From: Belnapia mucosa | Lineage (GTDB): Bacteria; Pseudomonadota; Alphaproteobacteria; Acetobacterales; Acetobacteraceae | Assembly: GCF_016775475.1 (NCBI RefSeq) | Contig: NZ_JAEUXJ010000010.1 | Span: forward strand, 124,001 to 188,000 | DNA: 64,000 bases | Direction of reading: 5' to 3' | Shown: piece by piece, positions 24,697 to 35,394 of the stretch | Layout: each line of letters starts with the position of its first letter | Numbering within the stretch: position 1 is the stretch's first letter | Made by a program: the position numbers and the translations under genes | The notes under the pieces: model-generated | What the model was told of the DNA's origin: nothing | The model's database searches: none | What the model saw: the letters and a program-made list of their open reading frames with translations, nothing else

Positions 24697-26052
24697 TCAG
24701 ACGAACCACTGCCCCGTCGCAGCGAAGTTCGCTTCGACCTGTGCCGCGACCGCATTCCAGTCCGCTACCTCTTCGCGGTCCGGATCACCGAAGCCGATGC
24801 CCGAGACGTACCACTGCCCGGTCCGCTCGAAATTCCGCGTGGCCTCGGCGGCGACGGCATCCCAGTCGGCGCCGTCCCAGCCGCGCGCCTCAAATTCCTG
24901 GTTCACCGCGCCGCGGCCGATATCCGGGTTGTCGGTGAAAATGCCATCGACGCCGATCTCGATCAGCGCCCGCGCCTCCTCCGTCAGCGTCTCGACCTTT
25001 CCGTCCGGCGTCAGGGAGAGGAAGCTCTCCTCCGCCCGCAGCGTGTAGGGCGCCACCTCCAGCCCCGCCGCATGCGCATCCTCGACCAGCGAGGTGGTCT
25101 CGCCGGTGAGCTGCCGGGTGATCTCGGCCTTGCCATCGCCGTCGCCATCCACTGGCGTTTCCAGCTCGGTGACCGGACGGATGGTGTCCTTGTAGGGACC
25201 GATCGCCTCGGCATAGACGCGCGCCATGGCCTGCAGCGCCTCGGCGCTCAGCAGGTCCTCGTTGATGGCGCTCTCCATCGACAGGTCGAGCCCGAGTTCG
25301 TCATAGATCGTCGCATCGGCGCCGAGCGCGGCCTTGCCGGGATCAAAGTTGAAGGCCAGGTCGTAGGAGCCGCCGAGGAGCTGCACCAGCGGTAGGTCGA
25401 TGCCCGCCTCCGGCATGATCTCCTTCTGCAGCTCGATCAGGTTGCCGAGCTCGAAGGACTGGATGGTGACCCGCTCCGGGTCGGTGAACCCGGCCTTCAC
25501 CAGCGCATCGACCAGCAGCTGGCTGGTGTCCTGCTGAATGAGCGTACCGTCGAGATAGGTGCCTTCCTGGGCGAAGAAGGTCGGGTGCTTCGTCTCCGGG
25601 ATGATGCCGATCTCCCGCCCCGTCCGCGCCTCCTCCTGCCGCACCAGCGCGATCACCTCGTCGAGGGTCGGGATGCGGTAGAGGTCGTCAAAGGCGGTGT
25701 TGTCCGGCCGCACCTCGGGGATGCGCTCGCGGGCGTAGAGCGTCTTGATCTCGGCCAGGGTGAAATCCTCGGCGAACCAGCCGGTGATCTCCTGCCCGTC
25801 GATCGTCTTCGTCGTCTCCCGGTCGGCGAATTCCGGCCGGTCGGCGACATCGGTGGTGCCGCCGAGCTCGTTCTCGTGCCGGGCGATCAGCGCGCCGTCG
25901 CGGGTGACGACGACGTCCGGCTCCACCACATCCGCGCCCAGTTCGATGGCGAGCCTGTATGACTCCAACGTGTGCTCCGGCCGGTAGCCGCTCGCCCCGC
26001 GATGGCCGACGACCTCGGGTGCCCCGCCGTCCAATGTGTTGAAATCGCTCAT
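24697..26052 (-). CDS. Glycerophosphodiester phosphodiesterase with duplicated C-terminal repeat
   Basis: A 451-residue GDPD. Catalytic segments are G-H-R-G-A at residues 16-20, P-E-H-T at 25-28 and the metal-binding V-E-P-D-V region. It would hydrolyse glycerophosphodiesters to glycerol-3-phosphate and an alcohol. No N-terminal signal peptide is visible, although long acidic GDPDs of this type are often exported. The C-terminus carries two 22-residue repeats at 395-416 and 430-451, each A-D-W-x-A-V-A-A then N-F then T-G-Q-W, identical at 14 of 22 positions. These are separate from the catalytic barrel. The ATG at 26052 follows AAGGGGAA. Confidence 0.9.
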   Translation of the reverse strand: MSDFNTLDGGAPEVVGHRGASGYRPEHTLESYRLAIELGADVVEPDVVVTRDGALIARHENELGGTTDVADRPEFADRETTKTIDGQEITGWFAEDFTLAEIKTLYARERIPEVRPDNTAFDDLYRIPTLDEVIALVRQEEARTGREIGIIPETKHPTFFAQEGTYLDGTLIQQDTSQLLVDALVKAGFTDPERVTIQSFELGNLIELQKEIMPEAGIDLPLVQLLGGSYDLAFNFDPGKAALGADATIYDELGLDLSMESAINEDLLSAEALQAMARVYAEAIGPYKDTIRPVTELETPVDGDGDGKAEITRQLTGETTSLVEDAHAAGLEVAPYTLRAEESFLSLTPDGKVETLTEEARALIEIGVDGIFTDNPDIGRGAVNQEFEARGWDGADWDAVAAEATRNFERTGQWYVSGIGFGDPDREEVADWNAVAAQVEANFAATGQWFV

Positions 26053-26162
26053 TGATTCCCCTTCCGCGGCCTGCCTCGGTGCGGCCTTGGCTGGCGAGGC
26101 TAGGGGGGAAGGACAACGGCAGAATGACGGCCGAGTGACACGGGGGTTATACTGTATGCAAC

Positions 26163-27416
<1,254 letters not shown>

Positions 27417-27523
27417 GGGGGGGCACCTCCGGCAATCGCGGCCTAGCGCCAGGTCGCCGCAACCGTTCCCCCGCGCGCCACGTTGCCCCGGCATCCCCTC
27501 ACCCCCCGCCGAGGCAGACCCAC

Positions 27524-28483
27524 ATGACCACCCTGGGCTACAAGCTGATGGCCGAGGAGCACGACCCGCGCGCCCTCGTCCGCAACCTCGTCGCCGCCGA
27601 GGCGGCCGGCTTCGAATTCTCCGCCATCTCCGACCATTTCTCCCCCTGGGTGGAGGAGCAGGGCCATGCCTCCTTCGCCTGGAGCGTGCTCGGCGCCATG
27701 GCCCAGGCCACCAGCCGCATCGGGCTGATGACCGCCGTCACCTGCCCGATCATGCGCTACCACCCGGCGATCATCGCCCAGGCCGCGGCGACGCTGGCGA
27801 TCCTCAGCGAGGACCGGTTCGTCCTCGGCCTCGGCGCCGGGGAGCGGCTGAACGAGCATGTGGTCGGCCAGGGCTGGCCCGGCTTCGGCGAGCGGCATGA
27901 CCGGCTGGGCGAGGCGCTGGAGATCATCCAGGGCCTGCTGACCGGCGAGCTGAGCAACTATCGCGGGCGCTACCTCCAGCTCGACCATGCGCGGCTGTTC
28001 GACCGGCCGCAGCGCAAGCCGCCGGTGATCCTGGCCTCCGGCGGGCCGGAAGCCTCGCGCCTCGCCGCCCATAAGGCCGATGGGCTGATCGCCACCGAGC
28101 CGAAGCCGGAACTGGTCGAGGCCTATCGCAAGGCCGGCGGCCAGGGCCCCTGCTATGCCGAGATCTCGGTCTGCTTCGCCCCGAGCCAGGAGGAGGGGCT
28201 GAAGACCGCCCGCCATTACTCCCGCTGGGCGGTGACCGGCTGGAAGGTGATGGCGGAGCTGCCGAGCACCGAGGCCTTCGCCGCCGCGACCGAGCATGTG
28301 GCGCCCGAGATGATGGCCGCCCAGGTCCCGGCCGGCTCCGATCCCAAGGCCTTCCTGCAGGCGGTGGAGAAATTCCAGAAGGCCGGCTTCGACCACCTGA
28401 TCCTGAGCCAGATCGGCCCGGACCAAGCCGGCTTCATCGAATTCTTCCGCACTGGCCTGGCCCCGGCGCTGAAGCGGGGCTGA
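27524..28483 (+). CDS. F420-type LLM class oxidoreductase (G6PDH-like subgroup)
   Basis: A 319-residue luciferase-like TIM-barrel protein of the group resembling F420-dependent glucose-6-phosphate dehydrogenase. Typical segments are S-D-H-F-S-P-W, G-L-G-A-G-E-R-L-N-E-H and the R-H-D-R-L-G-E-A-L motif. Cofactor use (F420 or FMN) cannot be told from sequence alone, and the substrate is unknown. It is transcribed divergently from the CPA1 antiporter. Confidence 0.85.
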   Translation: MTTLGYKLMAEEHDPRALVRNLVAAEAAGFEFSAISDHFSPWVEEQGHASFAWSVLGAMAQATSRIGLMTAVTCPIMRYHPAIIAQAAATLAILSEDRFVLGLGAGERLNEHVVGQGWPGFGERHDRLGEALEIIQGLLTGELSNYRGRYLQLDHARLFDRPQRKPPVILASGGPEASRLAAHKADGLIATEPKPELVEAYRKAGGQGPCYAEISVCFAPSQEEGLKTARHYSRWAVTGWKVMAELPSTEAFAAATEHVAPEMMAAQVPAGSDPKAFLQAVEKFQKAGFDHLILSQIGPDQAGFIEFFRTGLAPALKRG

Positions 28484-28488
28484 GCCCC

Positions 28489-30885
28489 CTACCCCAGCAG
28501 CGCCTGGGCGCAGGCGTCGAGGATGCTGTCGGCATCCAGCCCGTATTCGCGGTAGAGGTCGGGGATATCCCCGGCCTGCCCGAACCGGTCGACGCCCAGC
28601 GGCACCACCCGCTGCCCACGCACCGCGCCCATCCAGGCATGCGCCGCCGGATGGCCGTCCAGCACCGTCACCAGCGCCGCATCCGGGGCGAGCGGCGCCA
28701 GCAGCTGCTCGATCCAGCTCGGCTGGCCGAAGCCGCTGCGGGCCTTCCGCCGCGCCGCCAGCCATTCCGCATGCAGCCGGTCCGGGCTGGTGATGGCGAG
28801 CAGCCCCGCCCCCGGCTCCTCCGTCCGCAACTCCTCGAAGGCGGCGATCGCCTCGGGCGCCACCGGCCCCTGATAGGCGATGGCGATGCGCGCCCCCGGC
28901 GCCGGGGGCTGCACCCAATGCGCCCCGGCCACGACCGCCGCGGGGTCGAGTTTCCGCTGCGGCTGTTCCAGCCCGCGGGTCGAAAGCCGCAGCCAGACCG
29001 CGCTGCCCTCGGGCTTCTGCATATGCTCGAAGCCCCAGCGCATCAGGATGGAGAGCTCATCCGAATAGGCCGGCTCGTAGCTGGCCAGCCGGTCCTGCGC
29101 GATCCCGATCAGCGGCGTGTTGATCGACTGGTGCTGCCCGCCTTCAGGCGCCAGGGTCAGGCCGGAGGGCGTGCTTACCAGCATGAAGCGCGCATCCTGG
29201 TAGCAGGCATAGATCAGCGCATCGAGGCCGCGATTGACGAAGGGGTCGTAGACAGTCCCCACCGGCAGCAGCCGCGCGCCATAGAGGGAATGCGACAGGC
29301 CGAGCGCCCCGAGCAGCAGGAACAGGTTCTGCTCGGCGATGCCGAGCTCGATATGCTGCCCCTCCGGCGACATGCCCCAGCGCTGGGCGGAGGCCAGCTT
29401 CGCATCGCGGAAGACATCGTTCTTCAGATGCCGGTCGAAGACCCCGCGCCGGTTCACCCAGGCGCCGAGATTGGTCGAGACGGTGACGTCCGGGCTGGTG
29501 GTGACGATCCGGCTGGCGATCGGCGCCGCCGCCCCCTGCCCTCGCCCCAGTTCGGCGAGCACCTCGCCGAAGGCGGCCTGGGTCGAGAGCTTCCGCCCGG
29601 CCGGCACCCGCGGCAGCGGGAAGGCCTCCGGCACCGGCACCACCGGCGAGGCAAGGCGCCGCCCCTCCTCGGCCAGCTTCCGGGCGAAGGGCACGCTCTC
29701 GATGAAGCTGCGCAGCTCCGCCTCGGGCACATCGAGGCCGGCGAAGGGCTCCCATTCCTGGCCGTCGGCGATGCCCATGCCCTGCTTGAAGCCGGCCATC
29801 TGCTCCTTGGTCATCAGCCCGGCATGGTTGTCCTTATGCCCGGCGAAGGGGAGGCCCATGCCCTTGATGGTATAGGCGATGAAGCAGGTCGGCTGGTCGC
29901 CGGCGGCGTCCTGGGCGCGAAAGGCCTCCAGCAGCGTCGCCACGTCATGGCCGCCGAGATTGGTCATCAACGCGCCCAGCTCCTCGTCGGAGAGCGGGTC
30001 GATGATGGCGCGGATGCCCGGCTCCCGCCCGAGATCGGTGAGCAGCGCCGCCCGCCAGGCGGCCCCCCCCTGGAAGGTCAGCGCGGAATAGAGGCTGTTC
30101 GGGCAGTCATCGATCCAGTGCCGCAGCGCCTCGCCGCCCTCGCGGGCGAAGGCCGCTTCCAGCTTGCGGCCGTATTTCAGGGTAACGACATTCCAGCCCA
30201 TGTCGCGGAACAGCCCTTCGATCCGGCCGAAGAGGCGGTCCTGCACCACGGAGTCGAGGCTCTGGCGGTTGTAGTCGATCACCCACCAGACATTGCGGAC
30301 ATCGTGCTTCCAGCCCTCCAGCAGGGCCTCGTAGATATTGCCCTCATCCAGCTCGGCATCGCCGACGATGGCGATGTGCCGCCCGGCCGGCACGTCCGGC
30401 CGCCCCAGCTTATGGAGCTGCACATAGTCCTGCACCAGGCTGCCGAAGCTGGTCAGCGCGACGCCGAGGCCCACCGAGCCGGTCGAGAAATCCACCTCCG
30501 CCCCGTCCTTCACGCGCGACGGATAGGGCTGGATGCCGCCGAATTGCCGCAGCGTCTCCAGCTTCGCCCGCTCCTGCCGGCCGAACAGGTAGTTCACCGC
30601 ATGGAAGACCGGCCCCGCATGCGGCTTCACCGCCAGCCGGTCCTCGGGCTTGAGGATCTCGAAATAGAGCGCCGTCATGATCGAGATGACGGAGGCGCAG
30701 GAGGCCTGGTGCCCGCCCACCTTCAGCCCGTCCCGGTTCGGCCGCACATGGTTCGCATGGTGGATCATCCAGGCCGAGAGCCAGAGCAGCTTCCGCTCCA
30801 TGGCATGCATCAGGCGCAGCCGGGCACCCTCGGACTCGCGGTCGGCCTGCACCAGGTTGGATGCGTTATTCGCCAGGATGTTCAC
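28489..30885 (-). CDS. Transketolase / pyruvate dehydrogenase E1-like thiamine enzyme
   Basis: A 798-residue thiamine diphosphate enzyme laid out like homodimeric AceE: an N-terminal ThDP-binding half (H-A-G-P-V, then G-D-A-E-L-D-E-G-N-I, the GDG...N-type cofactor motif) and a C-terminal pyrimidine-binding half (E-L-G-I-A-E-Q-N-L). No lipoyl-enzyme E2 or E3 genes are adjacent, so the reaction may be a stand-alone transketolase-like or 2-oxoacid conversion. GTG at 30885 was chosen because GGAGGAAA lies 7 bases upstream; a Met at 30921 lacks a site. It converges with the LLM oxidoreductase gene. Confidence 0.85.
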   Translation of the reverse strand: MNILANNASNLVQADRESEGARLRLMHAMERKLLWLSAWMIHHANHVRPNRDGLKVGGHQASCASVISIMTALYFEILKPEDRLAVKPHAGPVFHAVNYLFGRQERAKLETLRQFGGIQPYPSRVKDGAEVDFSTGSVGLGVALTSFGSLVQDYVQLHKLGRPDVPAGRHIAIVGDAELDEGNIYEALLEGWKHDVRNVWWVIDYNRQSLDSVVQDRLFGRIEGLFRDMGWNVVTLKYGRKLEAAFAREGGEALRHWIDDCPNSLYSALTFQGGAAWRAALLTDLGREPGIRAIIDPLSDEELGALMTNLGGHDVATLLEAFRAQDAAGDQPTCFIAYTIKGMGLPFAGHKDNHAGLMTKEQMAGFKQGMGIADGQEWEPFAGLDVPEAELRSFIESVPFARKLAEEGRRLASPVVPVPEAFPLPRVPAGRKLSTQAAFGEVLAELGRGQGAAAPIASRIVTTSPDVTVSTNLGAWVNRRGVFDRHLKNDVFRDAKLASAQRWGMSPEGQHIELGIAEQNLFLLLGALGLSHSLYGARLLPVGTVYDPFVNRGLDALIYACYQDARFMLVSTPSGLTLAPEGGQHQSINTPLIGIAQDRLASYEPAYSDELSILMRWGFEHMQKPEGSAVWLRLSTRGLEQPQRKLDPAAVVAGAHWVQPPAPGARIAIAYQGPVAPEAIAAFEELRTEEPGAGLLAITSPDRLHAEWLAARRKARSGFGQPSWIEQLLAPLAPDAALVTVLDGHPAAHAWMGAVRGQRVVPLGVDRFGQAGDIPDLYREYGLDADSILDACAQALLG

Positions 30886-31024
30886 CCGGGTTTCCTCCCG
30901 CGATCTCGGACAGAGGCCCATCTGGCCCCGCGACCCCGCCGCAGGCAAGGCCGGGGCGGGGAATTGCGGGCACGGTTTCGGCACTGTAAGTCCAGACAAC
31001 CTGCGGGAGAGGCGCGGGCCCGCC

Positions 31025-32527
31025 ATGCCGATCACCAAGACCATGCTCGGGCAGCTCTCGCTGCTGCTGATGACCATCGGCTTCGCCGCGCTGCTCGCCA
31101 CCGGGGCCGGGCTGGTCTGGCTCATCGAGAACAGCCGCAGCTTCGCCACCGGCGTCAGCGCGACGGAGGAGGTGCGGCTGGCCGCCAGCCGCGTCCTCTC
31201 CCTGTTGCAGGATGCGGAGACGGGCCAGCGCGGCTATCTCCTGACCCAGAACTCGGCCTATCTGCAGCCCTATCATGACGCCATCGAGGGGTTGCCGCGC
31301 GAGTTGCCGCGGCTGGAGCGGATGGTGACGGCGACCGGCGGCGATACGGGCGCGATCCGGCGCCTCCATGATCTCGCCGGCGCCAAGATGGATGAGCTGG
31401 CCGAGACCCTCGCCCGCGCCGAACTCGGCGACCTCCAGGGCGCGCTGGCCGTGGTGCGGACCGATCGCGGCAAGGTGGCGATGGATGCCATCCGCCAGAG
31501 CGTCGCCCGGATCGAGGCGCAGAGCGCTCAGGAGGTCGCGGCCCGCAGCGCCGCCCTCAACCGCAATGGGCGGCTCCTGCTGATCGGCGCCGCCGCCGCC
31601 TTCCTGCTGATCCTGGCGGTTACCATCGGCGCCGCCCTCCTCGCCTGGCGCTACACCATCGTGCTGGAGACGGCCCAGGCCGCGATCGCCGCGGCCAACA
31701 GCTCGCTCGAGGCCCGGGTCGCGGAGCGCACCGCGGCGCTGGCCGCCGCGAATGAGGAGGTGCAGCGCTTCGCCTATATCGTCTCGCACGACCTCCGTTC
31801 GCCGCTCGTCAACATCATGGGCTTCACCGCCGAGCTGCAGGCCTCGATCGAACCTCTCGCCGCCCTGGTCGCGCGGCTGGAGGGGGAGGCGCCGGCGCTG
31901 CTCGCTTCCGATGCCAGGCTGGCCGTCACCGAGGACATCCCGGAGGCGCTGGGCTTCATCCGATCCTCCACCCAGCGCATGGACCGGCTGATCAATGCCA
32001 TCCTCCGCCTGTCGCGCGAGGGGCGGCGGATGCTGCAGCCGGAACAGGTGGCGCTCGATGGGGTCATCGGCGCCATCGCCGGCGCGCTCCAGCATCAGCT
32101 CGAGGCAGCCGGGGCGCGGCTGGAGGTGGCGCCGGGCCTGCCGGTGCTGCGGACCGATCGGCTGGCGGTCGAGCAAATCTTCGGCAACCTCCTCGACAAT
32201 GCGGTGAAATATCTGGACCCGTCCCGCCCCGGCCGCATCGCCGTGCGCGGCCGCCGCACCGCGACCCATGCGGTGATCGAGGTTGAGGATAATGGCCGGG
32301 GGATCGACCCGCGCGACCATGGCCGCATCTTCGAACTGTTCCGCCGCTCCGGCCGGCAGGACCGGCCGGGGGAGGGAATCGGCCTCGCGCATGTCCGGGC
32401 CCTGGCCCGACGACTCGGCGGGGATGTCGAATGCCGCTCGGCGCCCGGCCTCGGCTCCACCTTCCGCGTCACCCTGGCCCTGACCGCCCCGGCCTCGGCC
32501 CCCGCTTCGGAGGATTCCCCCGCATGA
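31025..32527 (+). CDS. CHASE3-domain sensor histidine kinase
   Basis: A 500-residue membrane histidine kinase. Transmembrane segments lie at about residues 12-34 and 184-208 and bracket a periplasmic CHASE3 domain (E-T-G-Q-R-G-Y-L-L-T at 65-74). The phospho-acceptor His255 is in S-H-D-L-R-S-P. N-L-L-D-N-A-V-K-Y, D-N-G-R-G-I-D and G-E-G-I-G-L form the ATPase domain. The overall layout resembles phytochrome-like kinases that pair with Rcp1-type regulators. The start at 31025 follows GGGAG; longer frames run antisense through the upstream gene. Stop and response-regulator start overlap (ATGA). Confidence 0.92.
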   Translation: MPITKTMLGQLSLLLMTIGFAALLATGAGLVWLIENSRSFATGVSATEEVRLAASRVLSLLQDAETGQRGYLLTQNSAYLQPYHDAIEGLPRELPRLERMVTATGGDTGAIRRLHDLAGAKMDELAETLARAELGDLQGALAVVRTDRGKVAMDAIRQSVARIEAQSAQEVAARSAALNRNGRLLLIGAAAAFLLILAVTIGAALLAWRYTIVLETAQAAIAAANSSLEARVAERTAALAAANEEVQRFAYIVSHDLRSPLVNIMGFTAELQASIEPLAALVARLEGEAPALLASDARLAVTEDIPEALGFIRSSTQRMDRLINAILRLSREGRRMLQPEQVALDGVIGAIAGALQHQLEAAGARLEVAPGLPVLRTDRLAVEQIFGNLLDNAVKYLDPSRPGRIAVRGRRTATHAVIEVEDNGRGIDPRDHGRIFELFRRSGRQDRPGEGIGLAHVRALARRLGGDVECRSAPGLGSTFRVTLALTAPASAPASEDSPA

Positions 32528-32958
32528 ACGCCGCCGCCCAGGCCGTGACCATCGTGATGGTCGAGGATGACGAAGGCCATGCCCGTCTGATCGAGAAGAA
32601 CCTGCAGCGCGCCGGGGTCTTCAACGAGGTGCGGCATTTCACCGACGGCACTTCGGCGCTGGAGTATCTGGTCGGCGCCGGCCGGCCGGAGCAGCGGCCC
32701 TTCCTGGTGCTGCTCGACCTCAACCTGCCGGATATGAGCGGCTTCGACATCCTCGCCCGGCTGAAGGCCGACCCGCAGCTCCGCGCCGCACCGGTGATCG
32801 TCCTGACCACCACGGATGACGAGCGGGAGATTCGCCGCTGCTACGAACTGGGCTGCAGCGTCTATATAACGAAGCCCGTGAACTATGAGACCTTCGCCCA
32901 GGCCGTGCGCCAGCTCGGCCTCTTCCTGGCGGTGATCCAGGTGCCGCCGACCCCCTGA
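32524..32958 (+). CDS. Single-domain response regulator, Rcp1-like
   Basis: A 144-residue receiver-only protein. The acidic pocket is E-D-D at residues 14-16, the phospho-acceptor is Asp65 in L-L-D-L-N-L-P-D, and the conserved Lys is in I-T-K-P-V. It has no output domain, so it likely passes phosphate onward or acts by protein contact. Translation is coupled to the preceding kinase, its probable partner. Confidence 0.92.
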   Translation: MNAAAQAVTIVMVEDDEGHARLIEKNLQRAGVFNEVRHFTDGTSALEYLVGAGRPEQRPFLVLLDLNLPDMSGFDILARLKADPQLRAAPVIVLTTTDDEREIRRCYELGCSVYITKPVNYETFAQAVRQLGLFLAVIQVPPTP

Positions 32959-32975
32959 CCATCCGAAGCCGACCG

Positions 32976-34013
32976 ATGACCGCGCGCCGAATCCTCTATA
33001 TCGACGACGAGCCGGGGCTGCGCCGCCTGGTCCAGCGCGGCCTGGAGCGGCATGGCTATGCGGTGGCGACCGCCGCCGACGGTGCCGAAGGCATCGCCCG
33101 GGCCACCGAGGGTGGGTTCGACGCCATCTGCCTCGACCACTACATGCCCGGGCAGGACGGGCTCGATACGCTGGAAGGGCTGCGTGCCCTGCCCCGCCTG
33201 CCGCCCGTCATCTATGTCACCGGCTCGGATGAGGGCCGCATTGCCATCGCCGCGCTGCGGGCCGGCGCGGCCGACTATGTCATCAAGGATGTCGGGGGCG
33301 ACTTCCTCGAATTGCTGCGCACCGCCATCGAGGATGCGATCGAGCGGGCAGCGCTGCGCATGGCGCATGAACGGGCCGAGGCCGCGGTGCGCGAGGCGCT
33401 GGACCGCGCCGAGGAGCTGGCCAGCCAGCGCGCCCTGCTGTTGCGGGAGGTGAACCACCGCGTCGCCAACAGCCTCCAGCTCATCGCCTCGCTCATCCGG
33501 TTGCAGGAGGGCGCGGTGCAGGACCCCTCGGCGCGGGATGCACTGGGCGCCATGCGCAACCGCATCGCCGCGGTGGCCCAGGTGCATCGTCGACTCTACA
33601 CCTCGGAGGATGTGCGGAGCGTCGCGTTGCACGACTACCTGGCCGGCTTGGTCCGGGAGATCGGCCATTCGGTCGATGGCCGCGAGATCGCGCTGGAGGC
33701 GGTGCCGATGGAAGTCCCGACCGACCGCGCCGTCTCGCTCGGCGTCATCGTCTCGGAACTCGTCACCAATGCCCTGAAATACGCCTATCCGGCAGGGCAG
33801 GAAGGCCCGATCCGGGTGCGGCTGGAGCCGACGGAGGATGGCGGGCTGCTCTCCGTCGAGGATGAGGGAGTCGGCACGACCGGCCGGCCGACAGGCGGCA
33901 CCGGGCTTGGCCGGCGGATCGTCGATTCCCTCGCCTCGGCGGTCGGCGGCACCGTCACCCAGCGCTCCGGCCCGGGCGGCACCGCCGTCTCGATCCGCTT
34001 CAGCTTGGCCTGA
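32976..34013 (+). CDS. Receiver / HisKA_2-type histidine kinase hybrid
   Basis: A 345-residue cytoplasmic protein with an N-terminal receiver (Y-I-D-D-E, Asp54 in C-L-D-H-Y-M-P-G) and a C-terminal HisKA_2-type kinase. The acceptor is His161 in R-E-V-N-H-R-V-A-N-S, followed by an ATPase domain with S-E-L-V-T-N-A-L-K-Y. Such proteins occur in alphaproteobacterial general-stress and light/redox pathways. It lies 17 bases after the Rcp1-like regulator, suggesting a three-component relay. Confidence 0.9.
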   Translation: MTARRILYIDDEPGLRRLVQRGLERHGYAVATAADGAEGIARATEGGFDAICLDHYMPGQDGLDTLEGLRALPRLPPVIYVTGSDEGRIAIAALRAGAADYVIKDVGGDFLELLRTAIEDAIERAALRMAHERAEAAVREALDRAEELASQRALLLREVNHRVANSLQLIASLIRLQEGAVQDPSARDALGAMRNRIAAVAQVHRRLYTSEDVRSVALHDYLAGLVREIGHSVDGREIALEAVPMEVPTDRAVSLGVIVSELVTNALKYAYPAGQEGPIRVRLEPTEDGGLLSVEDEGVGTTGRPTGGTGLGRRIVDSLASAVGGTVTQRSGPGGTAVSIRFSLA

Positions 34014-34016
34014 CCC

Positions 34017-35021
34017 TCAGAAGGAGATCGAGAGGGACAGCGCGCCGAAGACGAAGTCCTTCTTCTGGCCGACGAATTCCTTGCTGCGGAAATCCTGGGT
34101 GTAGCTCAGCCTGACATTCTGCCAGAACACCGCCCCGCCCAGTTCCAGATCACCGACGAAGGTGCGACGGTCGACCGAGCGGCTGTCCCGGTAGGTATTG
34201 CCGTCGAGGAAGATATCCCGCGCCACCGCGCGGCCGCCCGCCCCGGCGAAGAGATACCAGCCGAAGCCCTCGCCCACCGGGGCCGGCGCGTCGGAGACGG
34301 TCGGGCGGATGCGCGGCGCGCCGAAATCCCGGTCCAGCCCCTGGCCGATGCGGATGCGCCCGCCGATGCCGGCATAGGTCTGCACCGTGCCGGCGGCCAG
34401 CGTCACGGTCGGCAGGGTATCGATGCCGAAGCCGCCCGGCAGCGCCGCCACCGGCACGCGCCAGATGCGGTCGTAATGCAGGTTGAAGACCGGCTCGTCG
34501 CGCAGCTGGTAGTGCCAGCCGCGCGCCTGGCGATCGCCGAGGATCGCATGCACCACATCCTGGGTCGGCCGCGCCAAGGAGCTTGGCCCGACCACGCCGA
34601 TCTGCAGGTTGAAGCGGTCGAGCGTGTTCCAGGTGCGGCGGTCGAGATTGATCTCGCCATAGAGGTAGCCGGCATAGGGCCGGTCGCGCGGATCCGGATT
34701 GTTCAGCCGCTTGTCCACCGGCGTGAACATGTCCTGCCCGAAGCCGAGGCCCCAGCGGCTGCGCGCCGGCCCGAACAGCCCGGCCAGCGCCTGGTCGAGG
34801 GATGCGAGCGGCCCCGGCAGGTTGTCCTCGGCCGAGGTCCAGTTGAAGCGGAAGCCGTTGGTATACCAACGGTCCGTATTCCGGGCATAGCTGTCATTCT
34901 CGGAGATCACGCTGACCGTGCCGCGCCGGTCGGGCGGCGGCAGGGGTTGCGCCGCAGCGGCGCCGGCAAGCAAGAGGAGCGCGGGCAGCGCGGCGGCGAC
35001 CGATCGCATCGTTTGTCCCAT
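34017..35021 (-). CDS. Lipid A deacylase LpxR family protein
   Basis: A 334-residue outer-membrane beta-barrel protein of the LpxR/DUF2219 family. A signal peptide (A-A-A-L-P-A-L-L-L-L-A-G-A-A-A-A-Q) is present. E-N-D-S-Y then D-R-W-Y-T-N-G carries the family's catalytic-site region, followed by R-P-Y-A-G-Y-L-Y-G. The C-terminus ends in Phe, as expected for BAM-assembled barrels. LpxR removes the 3'-acyloxyacyl chain of lipid A in enteric bacteria; activity here is inferred. The start could instead be the Met codon at 35009. Confidence 0.85.
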   Translation of the reverse strand: MGQTMRSVAAALPALLLLAGAAAAQPLPPPDRRGTVSVISENDSYARNTDRWYTNGFRFNWTSAEDNLPGPLASLDQALAGLFGPARSRWGLGFGQDMFTPVDKRLNNPDPRDRPYAGYLYGEINLDRRTWNTLDRFNLQIGVVGPSSLARPTQDVVHAILGDRQARGWHYQLRDEPVFNLHYDRIWRVPVAALPGGFGIDTLPTVTLAAGTVQTYAGIGGRIRIGQGLDRDFGAPRIRPTVSDAPAPVGEGFGWYLFAGAGGRAVARDIFLDGNTYRDSRSVDRRTFVGDLELGGAVFWQNVRLSYTQDFRSKEFVGQKKDFVFGALSLSISF

Positions 35022-35064
35022 CTCAGGAGGCAGGCTAAGTTAGCGGTTCACGGACCATGCGCAA

Positions 35065-35152
35065 GGATGGGTGGCCGAGTGGTCTATGGCAGCGGTCTTG
35101 AAAACCGCCAGCCCGCAAGGGCTCGTGGGTTCGAATCCCACCCCATCCGCCA
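35065..35152 (+). tRNA. tRNA-Ser(TGA)
   Basis: A complete serine tRNA with a 7-bp acceptor stem (GGATGGG with CCCATCC), a long variable arm, anticodon TGA in the loop CTTGAAA, T-loop GGTTCGAATCC and an encoded CCA. Its 3' end is the attachment site of the integrated element to the right. The intact gene is rebuilt at the left junction. Confidence 0.96.
35139..35152 (+). repeat. Left attachment site core
   Basis: The 14-bp CACCCCATCCGCCA forms the 3' end of tRNA-Ser and recurs exactly at 51449-51462. It marks the left junction between chromosome and element. Confidence 0.75.
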
Positions 35153-35394
35153 TTCCGCGAAGGTTTCTGCGTCTTTTGCTCGAATGCGCCCTTTCAGTCC
35201 ACAAATCAGACCACAAGCTGTCGCGCTGGCATTAATGTCCACCCTCGAACTGCGCCGAGTCTAGGATGGAAGCCTCTCGCCGGGTGCGGGCACCGTAAGT
35301 GGTGACGAAGGGCTAAGGCTCGCACTTCCTAGCTTGCGGTACTCGCCGCGCTTCCCGCAAGTTGCCACAACCTACTCAGGGATGGAGAGAGAAC

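Noticed and set aside
27417..27494. N-terminal extension of the CPA1 antiporter to an upstream start
   Set aside because: The extra 26 residues are Cys/Arg-rich and non-membrane; the TTG at 27416 has GGAGG at proper distance.
28639..31278. An 879-residue plus-strand open frame
   Set aside because: Antisense to the transketolase-like gene; low-complexity composition and no motif.
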